DNA of 64,000 nucleotides from contig CAXXPU010000019.1 in assembly GCA_963666875.2 (NCBI GenBank), positions 186,001 through 250,000 on the forward strand, given 5' to 3'. The notes beneath the pieces were generated by a model. It did not search any database. It was not told where the DNA came from and saw nothing but the letters and a program-made list of their open reading frames with translations. Source of the DNA: G963662655 sp963666875. GTDB taxonomy: Bacteria; Cloacimonadota; Cloacimonadia; Cloacimonadales; JAIOQZ01. This document shows positions 37,152-46,253 of this stretch, piece after piece; positions within the stretch are counted from its first letter, which is position 1, and each line of letters begins with the position of its first letter. The translations under genes were made by a program, and so were the position numbers.

Positions 37152-37186
37152 ATGATCGATCATTGAAACTAAAACTGGAGGACACG

Positions 37187-40048
37187 ATGCGAAACCTGAT
37201 CGGCTTGTTTATTTTGCTTCTGTGCATCACGCTGAACGCCCAAAGCGGAATCCTGTAGCAGGAAAACGGTGTTCCCGTCGCGACGAACCACCAGATCACC
37301 TTTGACAAGAGCATCCTCGTCAACGATGACGGCACGGTGCTGATGTTCTGGACTGAATCGGTTACCGAGAATCGCGATCTGTACTGCATGCTTCTCGACG
37401 AATCCGGCGAGGATATGTGGGACGAACCGGTGCTGGTCCACGATGACGAGAAACCGCTCGATCGTACCCGGATATGCCGATCTTCTGACGGTAACCTCCT
37501 TATCTGCTGCACACGATTCGAAGAATGGGAAAACCACTCCCTTTGGATGCAGAAATTCGACACGAATCTGAATGCCCTGTGGGAGGAATCGATCGTTCTG
37601 CCCACCACGCGCGATTCTATGGTTTACGTCTCCCCTGTTCCCGACGCGGATGGCGGGGCGTACGTCTTCTGGGCAGACGAATATGACCTGACCAACTACG
37701 TCAACCACTACGACAGCGACGGCGAGCCCGTCTGGGACCCCCAGACGCTTGAACTGAACTGGAGAATCACCACACAGCCGCTCTCAGACGGAGAAGGCGG
37801 CGTGATCGTACCGCTGCTGTCTCCGACGGGGGGTATCCATAATTGTTCGGGATTATCGCGAGTATTGCCCGACGGAACCATGCCCTGGGGCGAGGATGGC
37901 TTTGTCCGCCTGGGCACCGTGTCGCCAAAGAAATTGCTTTCGTACGGAGACAACGAGTACGCGACATTGTGCTGGAATGGCGTGGGAGAAGTTGATACGA
38001 TACGAGTCTATCGGACCGACCTCGCGGGTGAACAGGTTTGCGATCCACTCTATATCGAGACAAACGTAGAGAATGGCAATTGTTTCGATATGGTCGGCGA
38101 TGCCGACGGGAATCTGTACATCACCTGGTTCACGGATTGCGACGATCTCGAAGGCTACATGGTTCAGAAGATCACCCCGGACAACCAGCTTGCATGGGGC
38201 GAGGGAACGTACCATGAAGCAGGCGATTATATGTATCAGGAAGTGAAGCTCGGGATCGATCAGGAGGGCAATCTCTATCAGTGCATCAATCGACTGTCAA
38301 CGATCAGGATCGAACTGCTGAAATACAATTCGGACGGTTCGTTGACCTGGGAACAGGAAATCCTGGATCCGGACAGCTATATAGATTATATGATATACGG
38401 CGCGACCATGAACGTTTCCGACGACGCCGTGACACTCTACTGGTGCGACAATCATACGGACCATCATACGCTCTACCTGCAAACCGTGACGGCTGATGGC
38501 GATATCCAGTGGGATGAAGGCGGAAAGCTCCTTCGAGGTGGTTTCGACTGTACAGTGGATTCTTACTACTACTGTGTCACAGGGGATCGGAACGAACCGG
38601 TCAACCACATGTTTCTATCCTGGTTGAATGAGTACGGGTATGCCCTCAATTTTCAATCAATCAGTCTCGATGGCGAGACCGGTATCGAGGAAGACGATAT
38701 GGAAATTGCTGCGTTTCCTTATTACGGCTCACTTCCCCACTCGATCGAGGATATCGACGGGCAGTGCATGGTAATTTGGCAAAATTGTGACTCGGACGAC
38801 AGAAATATCTACGTCAATCAATACGATTTTCAGGGGAACCAGCTATGGAATGACCATCTGATCGTTCAAAGCTGTTATGACGAATGGATTTGTTATCCGT
38901 ATGGCTCGGAAATCCAGTCTAGTCTCTTTTACGATGACGTACTGATTGGCTGGTGTACGGTAAGTTCATCCTTTAACTCAGACCACGCATTTTGCATGAA
39001 GATTGCCGATGGCGTGACAGCATGGAATGAGCCTGTCGAGGTTTTCGGAGACGAATCGAGATTTCTTTGTGACATCATCGGAGATTACGTTATTGCCGGC
39101 AATTATGATGCAATATACGTCCAGCGGCTGAATTCCGATGGAACCATCTGTGATGGCTGGGATACCCAGGGAGTCTGTATCGATGAAGTCAATCATACTT
39201 CGATCTTCGATGCAATCGAGACGCCTGACGGATTGGGAATCCTGTATAGACGTTCATACGATTCCGATCATCGTTTACATTTCCAGATCGTTCACGAGGA
39301 CGGATCGCTGCAATGGGACGGTAGTCTCCTGATCGACGATATGGATTGGTATTCTGAAGGCCGCATCGAAATGATCGACGACGACTTCTACGCCTTCTAT
39401 TCAACTTCCGATTCGCTTCGCGCAGCCTGTTTCAACACGGAAGGCGAATTTTTATGGGAAACTCCACTTGCAAACGCCTATAGACCCGAAATCGCAACGG
39501 CATCGACTCCGGACGGTATTCTCGTTGCGTACGATCCCGATATGTACGACACAACCGGCGTATTTCTCCAGCATGTCCGCGTTAACGGCAATGCCTGGAA
39601 CGAGCCTGTCATCGTTTGCGATGAATCCGGTGGATCTCACTTGCAGATTTCTCAGACTCCGGACAGCAAGTACTTCATCTCCTGGCTGGACAACCGAAAT
39701 CGTGCGTATCTACCCTACGTCCAGTGCTTCGACTACAGCACCCACGAGGTAGATCCCGTCGATGTCCTCGCCTTCTCGCCCAGCCTGTCCAACTACCCCA
39801 ATCCCTTCAACCCCGAGACGACCATCTCCTACAGCATCCCGCAGAAGGGCAGGGTCAAGATCGAGGTCTTCAACGTCCGGGGTCAGAAGGTGACAACGCT
39901 GGTTAACGAATCGCAGGAAGCGGGAAATCACTCGGTCGTATGGAACGGAAGAGACAAATCGGACAAGGCGTGCTCGTCGGGAATCTACTTCTACAGACTC
40001 GAGACCGGGTCGCATACAAAGACGCGCAAGATGCTGCTGCTGCAATAA
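37187..40048 (+). pseudogene. Large secreted repeat protein gene with in-frame amber codon
   Basis: The ATG at 37187 has GGAGGA before it. 23 codons encode a signal peptide (ending L-N-A-Q-S-G-I-L), then codon 24 is TAG (37256-37258). The same frame continues without another stop for 930 codons, from Q-E-N-G-V-P-V to a full sorting domain ending M-L-L-L-Q. The paralogue at 26985 has L-L-W-Q-E-N-G at this spot, so TAG replaces TGG (Trp), a single base change. The body matches the 23993 family. As it stands the mature protein would need readthrough or a suppressor; otherwise this is a very young pseudogene or a sequence error. Confidence 0.85.
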
Positions 40049-40088
40049 CGTGATCCAACGATTGATCTCGAATAAAACGGAGGTGCTC

Positions 40089-42674
40089 ATGCGAACGTTG
40101 GTTTTAATCCTGATGGTATTATTGATCTCTTCTGCTCAGGCAACGATCATCAACGTAGCCCAGGACGGTTCCGGGGACTTCACCATGATCCAGTTGGCAA
40201 TCGATGCATCCGCCGATCGCGACACCGTGCTGGTTTATCCGGGAACCTACTACGAGAACATCTCGTTCGACGGGCATAATATTACGCTCGCCAGCCTGGA
40301 ATTGACGACCGAAGAACCGCAGTACATTCACACGACCATCATCGACGGCAACAATCAGGGCAGTTGCGTCCGTATCGAGGAAGGCAATGGAGACGCTACC
40401 CTTCAGGGCTTCACGATCATGCACGGTTCCGGTGACATCAGTTATTATGGCGGACCGACTTACGGGGGCGGAGTGGTTGTCGATGGAATGGAGCTTGTGA
40501 AAATCACGAATTGCCAGATCAAATACAACCGGACCGAGCATGCCGGCGGCGTGTCGATTGAAGATACCGATCACATCGTTTTTTCCGGCGTATCCATTCA
40601 CGACAACATCGCCTGCAACTACAGCGGCGGATTGACTCTCGCCTATCCGATCGGAACCATCGAATTCGACGATTCGAACCGGTGCAACATCTACAATAAC
40701 TTCTCCATTGTACCGGATATTTATTGCGACAACCTCGTAAGCTGCGATGTCATTCTCGATACGTTCACCGTCGCACAGCCGCAGTACTTCTTCGCCAATT
40801 ACAACAACTGGCGATACAATGTCCCGGAGGACGATCCGCTTACCTTCGATATCCTGCATGGTTGGATCGAGCCTATCGACCAGGATCTCTATGTTTCACC
40901 TACCGGAGACGACGACAACGACGGACTGTCACCAGCTACCCCACTGAAGCACGTCGCGGTAGCCATGCAGCAAATCGCACAGGACAGCCTGAATCACAAC
41001 ACGATTCACCTCGCTCCCGGTAAGTACTATCTTCAGGATGAAGACGGGAATTACATCATCAGTGGCAAGCGCTTCGTGAACATCGTCGGTGCGGGAATGA
41101 ACGAATCGATCATCAGCGTAGCGAACAGCTTCGGCGGTATTTACCATTCTCTGCGCAACGGTGACGCCCTGTTGCAGGATTTCGGCATTCAGGAGCTCGA
41201 TACAACGTTCGATTTATCTGTAATCGGATGCGGAAACTCCGGGAATATCACCTACCGAAACCTCATGATCCGGGACAATTTTTCCGGCAGAACACCGGGA
41301 TTCTCATGCAGTTCATCGAGCGATATTCTGCTTGAAAACGTTCACTTCCTGAACAACTCGACCACGGAATGGACAGCGGCTATGAGAATCTACGAGTCGG
41401 ATGTCGTCATCTCGTTCTGCGTCTTCGACGGTAATTTCTCTGAATGCGAGGACAGTTCCACAATACCGATTCTCCGCTGTGAGACTCATGGCGATCTGAC
41501 CATCAGAAATTCGATCTTCAGTAACAATGTCTGCGGCGATGAAGGTTTATACCAACGTCAGATCGAACTGCTCATCGAAGAAGGGACCGAGGACGATCCT
41601 CCGATTGTCATCGAGAACAACCTGTTCTATGGTAATGTGCAGCACTACGATTTCATGATGTCGATCAGCAGCCATGATCGCCAGGTGATCATGAATGGCA
41701 ACACATTCACATATAATAATGCGTTGCATTCCATTGTCCGGCAGCAGGGCAACATCGAAATCACCAATTCAATATTCTGGAATAATTACTCACAATATCA
41801 GATTTATGTCGATGATTACAATGAACCGTACTATTTGATTCTGGACTACAACGATATCGAAGACGGAATGTCTTCAGTCATCAATAATTCCGGAGACGCC
41901 TATCTTGTATGGGGCGAGCACAACCGCGACGTCGATCCGGAATTCACAAGTCAGTTCGGATATATATGCATGCTGAGCGCGGATTCACCGTTGATCGATC
42001 TGGGACAACCTTTTACCGGGGATGTCCGTAACCCGTTCGACATCATCGGCAACGAAAGGGTGTGGGACGGCGATGGCGACGGAGTCGAACGGATGGATAT
42101 AGGATGCTACGAATACCAGTTCATGGCGCCACCGGAGAACCTCTCCGCCGTGCAGGAGGGTGATGATGTTCACCTGAATTGGGATCATGCCAGCCGAAGC
42201 CTGCAACAATGGAATGTCTATCGCGACAGTACGTTGCTCGCGATATCCCCGCCCGAGAATGGATATCAATTCATCGACTGCGCCGTTCCAGTCGGTGATC
42301 ACACCTACTACATCACCGCGCTATATGGTAACATCGAGACGACTCCATCCAATACAGCCAAGATCACCGTCGCGACAGATGAATCCGTGGTGCCCGTCAC
42401 ACCCTTCTATATCACCGCATACCCCAATCCCTTCAATCCCGAGACGATCATCTCCTACAGCATCCCGCAGAAGGGCAGGGTCGAGATCGAGGTGTTCAAC
42501 GTGCGTGGACAGAAGGTGACAACGCTGGTCAGCGAACAGCAGGAAGCGGGAAATCACTCGGTCGTATGGAACGGTCGAGACGAAGCGAACAAGGCGTGCT
42601 CGTCGGGGATATATTTCTATCGACTCGAGACCGGATCGCATTCCGAAACACGCAAGATGCTGCTGCTGCAATGA
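40089..42674 (+). CDS. Secreted beta-helix protein with fibronectin-like and sorting domains
   Basis: 861 residues from the ATG at 40089, with CGGAGG five bases before it. The signal peptide ends S-S-A-Q-A-T. It opens I-N-V-A-Q-D-G-S-G-D-F-T-M-I-Q-L-A-I-D, then Y-P-G-T-Y-Y-E-N-I, the entry of pectin-methylesterase/right-handed beta-helix folds, with two helix regions (about 20-250 and 280-640) of N-x-x-F-x-x-N type coils. A fibronectin type III-like part (P-P-E-N-L-S-A-V-Q-E-G-D-D-V) precedes the sorting domain ending M-L-L-L-Q. Possibly a carbohydrate-active or binding protein; no catalytic residues can be assigned. Confidence 0.9.
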   Translation: MRTLVLILMVLLISSAQATIINVAQDGSGDFTMIQLAIDASADRDTVLVYPGTYYENISFDGHNITLASLELTTEEPQYIHTTIIDGNNQGSCVRIEEGNGDATLQGFTIMHGSGDISYYGGPTYGGGVVVDGMELVKITNCQIKYNRTEHAGGVSIEDTDHIVFSGVSIHDNIACNYSGGLTLAYPIGTIEFDDSNRCNIYNNFSIVPDIYCDNLVSCDVILDTFTVAQPQYFFANYNNWRYNVPEDDPLTFDILHGWIEPIDQDLYVSPTGDDDNDGLSPATPLKHVAVAMQQIAQDSLNHNTIHLAPGKYYLQDEDGNYIISGKRFVNIVGAGMNESIISVANSFGGIYHSLRNGDALLQDFGIQELDTTFDLSVIGCGNSGNITYRNLMIRDNFSGRTPGFSCSSSSDILLENVHFLNNSTTEWTAAMRIYESDVVISFCVFDGNFSECEDSSTIPILRCETHGDLTIRNSIFSNNVCGDEGLYQRQIELLIEEGTEDDPPIVIENNLFYGNVQHYDFMMSISSHDRQVIMNGNTFTYNNALHSIVRQQGNIEITNSIFWNNYSQYQIYVDDYNEPYYLILDYNDIEDGMSSVINNSGDAYLVWGEHNRDVDPEFTSQFGYICMLSADSPLIDLGQPFTGDVRNPFDIIGNERVWDGDGDGVERMDIGCYEYQFMAPPENLSAVQEGDDVHLNWDHASRSLQQWNVYRDSTLLAISPPENGYQFIDCAVPVGDHTYYITALYGNIETTPSNTAKITVATDESVVPVTPFYITAYPNPFNPETIISYSIPQKGRVEIEVFNVRGQKVTTLVSEQQEAGNHSVVWNGRDEANKACSSGIYFYRLETGSHSETRKMLLLQ
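42424..42674 (+). repeat. 251-bp sorting-domain module shared by three genes
   Basis: Bases 42424-42674, 39798-40048 and 36901-37151 are the last 251 bases of three genes with otherwise unrelated bodies. They are nearly identical, for example GAGATCGAGGTGTTCAACGT and GCGGGAAATCACTCGGTCGT. The other sorting domains in the window are much more diverged. Confidence 0.85.
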
Positions 42675-42695
42675 TTTATAAGGGCATGTATATAA

Positions 42696-42806
42696 ACCAA
42701 CTTCTGAATGTGTCGAGCTTGCGAGACTCTTCCGAATGTTGGTTCCGTTCATCAATTTTGCGGAACCAAACATTCAGAAGACCTGTCGGACATTCAGAAG
42801 TTTGGT
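42696..42806. repeat. Nested imperfect inverted repeat
   Basis: Inner arms 42734-42747 and 42761-42775 (GAATGTTGGTTCCG / CGGAACCAAACATTC, one bulged base). Outer arms 42696-42716 and 42786-42806 (CAACTTCTGAATGT / ACATTCAGAAGTTTG, one bulged base). It sits between the beta-helix gene and the TPR gene and may end transcription or be a REP-like element. Confidence 0.65.
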
Positions 42807-42894
42807 TTCACAAACAAAAGAGAAAACACACATTCAGCATCTATCGATCTTGACAGCATATCATTCATCCGGATCATTGCTGAAAGGATTTCAG

Positions 42895-44451
42895 ATGCGT
42901 AAAATAATACTCGTTCTCATCACGTTACTGGCGGCGACATCCATTCAAGCAGTCACGATGGCGGATTCGCTACAGACCATGCTCGACTCGCTTCAGGTGA
43001 CAATCCGGTCGGCTAAGGAAGTGGGCGATTCGCTGGCGATTTCCGTTCTCATGCAGCAGCGCGGCGCAATCGCCAACCGGCTTTCGTATCTTCGACTCGA
43101 AGTACAGCCCCAACAGAGCGTCTCCTACGGTAATCTCGCGCTCGAATCGGCGATCCAGGCAGGCGACACCCTGCTGACTGCACAAGCACAATTGAATATC
43201 GGCTCCGGCTACCTGAAAATGGAGGACTATCGCAATGCGGCCGAACATTTCCACGGCGCGCTGGGAATCTATGTCCGGCACGAGGATCGATACGGCCAAT
43301 GCCTGAGCCTGAACTTTCTCGGCGTGATCTTTCGCGATCTGGAGAATTTCGATCGCTCGGAGGACTATTTTCGCAGATCGCTGGAAGCTGCCGGAGACGA
43401 TAAGAGAATCCGCATCAGGATCTACACCAATCTCGGCAATCTGAAGCTCAAAGAGAAACTGTACGATGATGCCGTGAAGTACTACGAAGAGGCCTACTAT
43501 CTGTCCGAGGAACTGGGCTTGACCGAGGAGGCGGTGAACAGCCGTATTCGCATCGCAGCCGTCTATCAGGAATCGGGAGAACTGAATCGCGCCTATTCCG
43601 CTTATCGGCTGATCCTGCAGCAGGATAATCTCCCACAGAAAGCCGACGTCCTGAACCGGATTGGCAAAGTGCTCAGCGAGCGAAAGGACTTCGACGAAGC
43701 ACTGGACTATCTTCAGCAGGCGGAGAAGGAATACATCGAGCAAGGCGACTCGCTACGAATTCTGTCTGTTCTGCAAAATCTCGCCGAGACCCGGCGCGAA
43801 CTCGGTCGCTACAACGAAGCGATCACAGGTTATACCAAGCTGATGCAAATCGCGGAGCAGCGATCGCTGGACATGCTTCAATCCGACGCGATGCTGGGCA
43901 TGGTGCAGGTCTATCGAGCCAATGGCGATGCGGAGAGCGCTCGTAAGGTGATCGACCGGTTTTTAGCGAAGTTCGGCGATCGACAAAACCTGCCGGCCAC
44001 ACTTGAAATGCTGCGGGAAATCTCTCAGCTCTATCGCGACCAGAACGACCTGCGAAAAGCCCTGGAGTCGCAGGACCGATATATCGACTATCTTCAGCTA
44101 AGCCAGCGGGGAGAAATCGAGAACCAGATCGAGGAACTCAAGGTTCGCTACGAGACCGAGTTGATCGACTCCCAACAGGAACTGGAGCACCAGAGGCAGC
44201 AGAAGCAGCAGCTCGTCGATCGATGGGACGACCGCGAGAAAAAGGTTCATCAACTGATGATGCGGATCGAGAAGCTCGAGGACGAATTGAAAGAGAGCAA
44301 GCTGGCTCTGACGCTGTCGAACGAAAAATCACGCATGGACCATACGGCATGGAGACAGCATCTGACGTTCGTTATCGTGATTGCGGCAATTGCTCTACTG
44401 TCGGCGGTGATTCTGTACTTTCTGTGGAGTGCGGCAAAGCGTAAAAATTAA
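42895..44451 (+). CDS. Exported TPR protein with C-terminal coiled coil and membrane helix
   Basis: 518 residues from the ATG at 42895 (AAAGGA upstream); the frame is open further upstream, but that part covers repeat DNA. The signal peptide ends S-I-Q-A-V. About eight TPR units span 60-400 (for example A-Q-L-N-I-G-S-G-Y-L-K-M-E-D-Y and Y-T-N-L-G-N-L-K-L-K-E-K-L-Y-D). Residues about 405-485 are a charged coiled coil and 495-512 a membrane helix with a basic end (S-A-A-K-R-K-N). This resembles the sensor half of TPR-type kinases of Bacteroidota without the kinase. The TPRs would face the periplasm. A TTGACA at 42850 has no good -10. Confidence 0.85.
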   Translation: MRKIILVLITLLAATSIQAVTMADSLQTMLDSLQVTIRSAKEVGDSLAISVLMQQRGAIANRLSYLRLEVQPQQSVSYGNLALESAIQAGDTLLTAQAQLNIGSGYLKMEDYRNAAEHFHGALGIYVRHEDRYGQCLSLNFLGVIFRDLENFDRSEDYFRRSLEAAGDDKRIRIRIYTNLGNLKLKEKLYDDAVKYYEEAYYLSEELGLTEEAVNSRIRIAAVYQESGELNRAYSAYRLILQQDNLPQKADVLNRIGKVLSERKDFDEALDYLQQAEKEYIEQGDSLRILSVLQNLAETRRELGRYNEAITGYTKLMQIAEQRSLDMLQSDAMLGMVQVYRANGDAESARKVIDRFLAKFGDRQNLPATLEMLREISQLYRDQNDLRKALESQDRYIDYLQLSQRGEIENQIEELKVRYETELIDSQQELEHQRQQKQQLVDRWDDREKKVHQLMMRIEKLEDELKESKLALTLSNEKSRMDHTAWRQHLTFVIVIAAIALLSAVILYFLWSAAKRKN

Positions 44452-44678
44452 TCGTCGGGTGAGTAGTTCATGCAGTTCTGCTGCGCCAGATGACCGCATT
44501 CGACCCAGTTCCGGCATGTTCGGCATTGGGATGATTCCCATGCGCTCCGGAACCAGTGCGCATTTTTGCGAATCCAGTCGATCACGTAGGGTCGCCCGGG
44601 ATCCCGTTCGAGCCGACAACCTTCGCACCACTTATCGATCTCGATCTTCTTGATCTGAACATGCATAAATCTTCGCAT
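44448..44678 (-). CDS. Small cysteine-rich protein, unknown
   Basis: 76 residues; GAGG sits five bases before the ATG at 44678. The protein has C-x2-C (residues 18-21), C-x2-C (52-55) and two more cysteines (61 and 69), with W-I-R-K-N-A-H-W-F-R-S-A-W in between. The spacing suggests a metal or iron-sulfur site. It ends four bases inside the convergent TPR gene. I do not know a named family; the ordered cysteines and good ribosome site argue that it is a real gene. Confidence 0.6.
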   Translation of the reverse strand: MRRFMHVQIKKIEIDKWCEGCRLERDPGRPYVIDWIRKNAHWFRSAWESSQCRTCRNWVECGHLAQQNCMNYSPDD

Positions 44679-44796
44679 ATCATCCTCAACCGATTCACCG
44701 CCGGTTATCCGACGATGAAAGAATTGGCAGTCGTACGTGCAAGAATTGTTCCCGATATCGTTATCGCGTTACGTTGGCAATGGATTATTACGGGAA

Positions 44797-44820
44797 GCTC
44801 GCCCGGAGGTCGAGCGCTAC
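44797..44820 (+). repeat. 24-base dispersed repeat, copy 2
   Basis: Identical to 50666-50689 and one base different from 30127-30150 (other strand). It lies in a 280-base gap with no supported gene. Confidence 0.7.
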
Positions 44821-44922
44821 GAGGGAAAAGGGATGCCGAGCTTTGGGGATTCGATTTGTCAGACTCCGTCTGAAAATCACAGGAACTCGGCGGTCCATGG
44901 GGAGAGCAACCACGGACAATGT

Positions 44923-44957
44923 CTCCTGACTCCTGACTCCTGTCTCCTGTCTCCTGT
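44923..44957. repeat. Tandem 7-base repeat CTCCTGW x5
   Basis: Five head-to-tail copies of CTCCTGA or CTCCTGT, ending at the stop codon of the minus-strand TPR gene. Such runs can change length by slippage. Confidence 0.8.
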
Positions 44958-45874
44958 TACAGCACCCACTCCTCACCCAGGTCTCTCAGTGTCTCCTGTG
45001 CGAATTTATTTCCGAGTCGCGCGGCCTTGCGGAAATAATGTATCATCTGTGAACGATCGTCTTTCATGTAAAAGACTGTTCCGATCACGATGTAGCATTG
45101 TTCGAGGTTCGGATCGATCTCGGTCGCCTTCTCACACGCTTCGATGGCTTTGTCCAGTTCGCCCTTGCTAAGGTATGCGGTTCCCAGATTGGCGTAAGCC
45201 TCCGCATAGTTCGGATTGTACTCGATCGCGTGTTTACAACTGTCAATCGCCTCGTCGATCTTGTTCTCTTTCAGATAGACATCCGAGATATATTTGTAGG
45301 GTTCGGGCAGGTTGACTTTGAGCTGTATCGCTCGTTGACAATACTTCAGGCAGCTCTCGTCGTTCTCCTTGATCAGGAGCGCTTTGCCCATGATACTGTA
45401 CGCGATTGCCAGCGTCGGTTTGAGGGATATGGCCTTGCGGGTATTCGCGATCGCTTCCTTGATCATCCCCTTCTGAATGTACGCCATGCCGAGATTGCAG
45501 TACGCCTCGGCGAGTTGCGCATTCAGGCTTATCGCGCGTTTACAGTTCTCGATTCCCTGATCCGGATCGTGCTTGAGGATGTGCGCCCAGCCCATTACGC
45601 TGAAGAGCTCCGCATGATGGGAATCCATCTGCATGGCGTGACGACAGTAATCGATACCCCGATCCAGATCGTTCTGCATGATGTACGCGACCGCGATACT
45701 GGTGTATGCGCTCGCTGCCAGATCGCGATAAGGCACGACCCGTTTGCAGTACTCGATTCCCTTCTTGTAATCCCCGCGCCGGATGTGCTGCACCCCGATA
45801 TCGAGGAATTCCTGAGCCTGTTTTCGGTCGATAGGACAAACCTCCGATATTTTGCGAAAATCTAAGCTGAACAA
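44957..45874 (-). CDS. Cytoplasmic TPR-repeat protein
   Basis: About 305 residues, nearly all TPR: eight 34-residue units such as A-E-A-Y-C-N-L-G-M-A-Y-I-Q-K-G and A-E-A-Y-A-N-L-G-T-A-Y-L-S-K-G. A cysteine is conserved in many units in the form Y-C-K/R-R/H-A. No signal peptide or catalytic domain, so it is a protein-interaction scaffold. The start is unsure: the first possible codon is TTG at 45874, immediately after GAGGA, with a stop two codons before it. It is the last gene of a five-gene minus-strand run and lies nine bases after the MmcQ gene. Confidence 0.8.
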   Translation of the reverse strand: MFSLDFRKISEVCPIDRKQAQEFLDIGVQHIRRGDYKKGIEYCKRVVPYRDLAASAYTSIAVAYIMQNDLDRGIDYCRHAMQMDSHHAELFSVMGWAHILKHDPDQGIENCKRAISLNAQLAEAYCNLGMAYIQKGMIKEAIANTRKAISLKPTLAIAYSIMGKALLIKENDESCLKYCQRAIQLKVNLPEPYKYISDVYLKENKIDEAIDSCKHAIEYNPNYAEAYANLGTAYLSKGELDKAIEACEKATEIDPNLEQCYIVIGTVFYMKDDRSQMIHYFRKAARLGNKFAQETLRDLGEEWVL

Positions 45875-45883
45875 TCCTCAATG

Positions 45884-46243
45884 TCAAACTATTTTAAGAA
45901 TTGCGTCCCTTTCCGAGCGCTTCAACGATTTGAACACGAGATCGTACGAGTGATCGATCATCTGCCTCAATCGGTCACCCGGAACCGTTCCATCCCCGCG
46001 CACCGTGTTCCAGTGCTGTTTGTTCAGGTGGTATCCCGGCTGAACGGAATCGAATTCCTCGCGAAGTTGCAAAGCCAGCACGGGATCGCATTTCAATGAG
46101 ATCTTCGGCACACCGTCCTTTTCCGCCAGAATCGCGAAGATTTTCGATCCCACCTTCACCACAAGCACGTCATCGCCGAATGGGAAACCTTCGCTTGTGC
46201 CCGGCTTCATCATACAATATGCCCTGAGTTCTTCCGAATCCAT
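45884..46243 (-). CDS. MmcQ/YjbR family DNA-binding-fold protein
   Basis: 119 residues, normal for the family, with AAGGAG before the ATG. Typical MmcQ/YjbR traits: K-P-G-T-S-E-G-F-P-F-G-D-D near the start, V-L-V-V-K-V-G-S-K-I-F-A, and V-Q-P-G-Y-H-L-N-K-Q-H-W-N-T-V. The fold (CyaY-like) binds DNA in some members; the cellular role is unclear. Ten bases after the large propeller gene, nine before the TPR gene. Confidence 0.9.
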   Translation of the reverse strand: MDSEELRAYCMMKPGTSEGFPFGDDVLVVKVGSKIFAILAEKDGVPKISLKCDPVLALQLREEFDSVQPGYHLNKQHWNTVRGDGTVPGDRLRQMIDHSYDLVFKSLKRSERDAILKIV

Positions 46244-46253
46244 CGATCGCTCC

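Noticed and set aside
44923..44957. CRISPR-like array
   Set aside because: Seven-base tandem units without spacers; a simple repeat.
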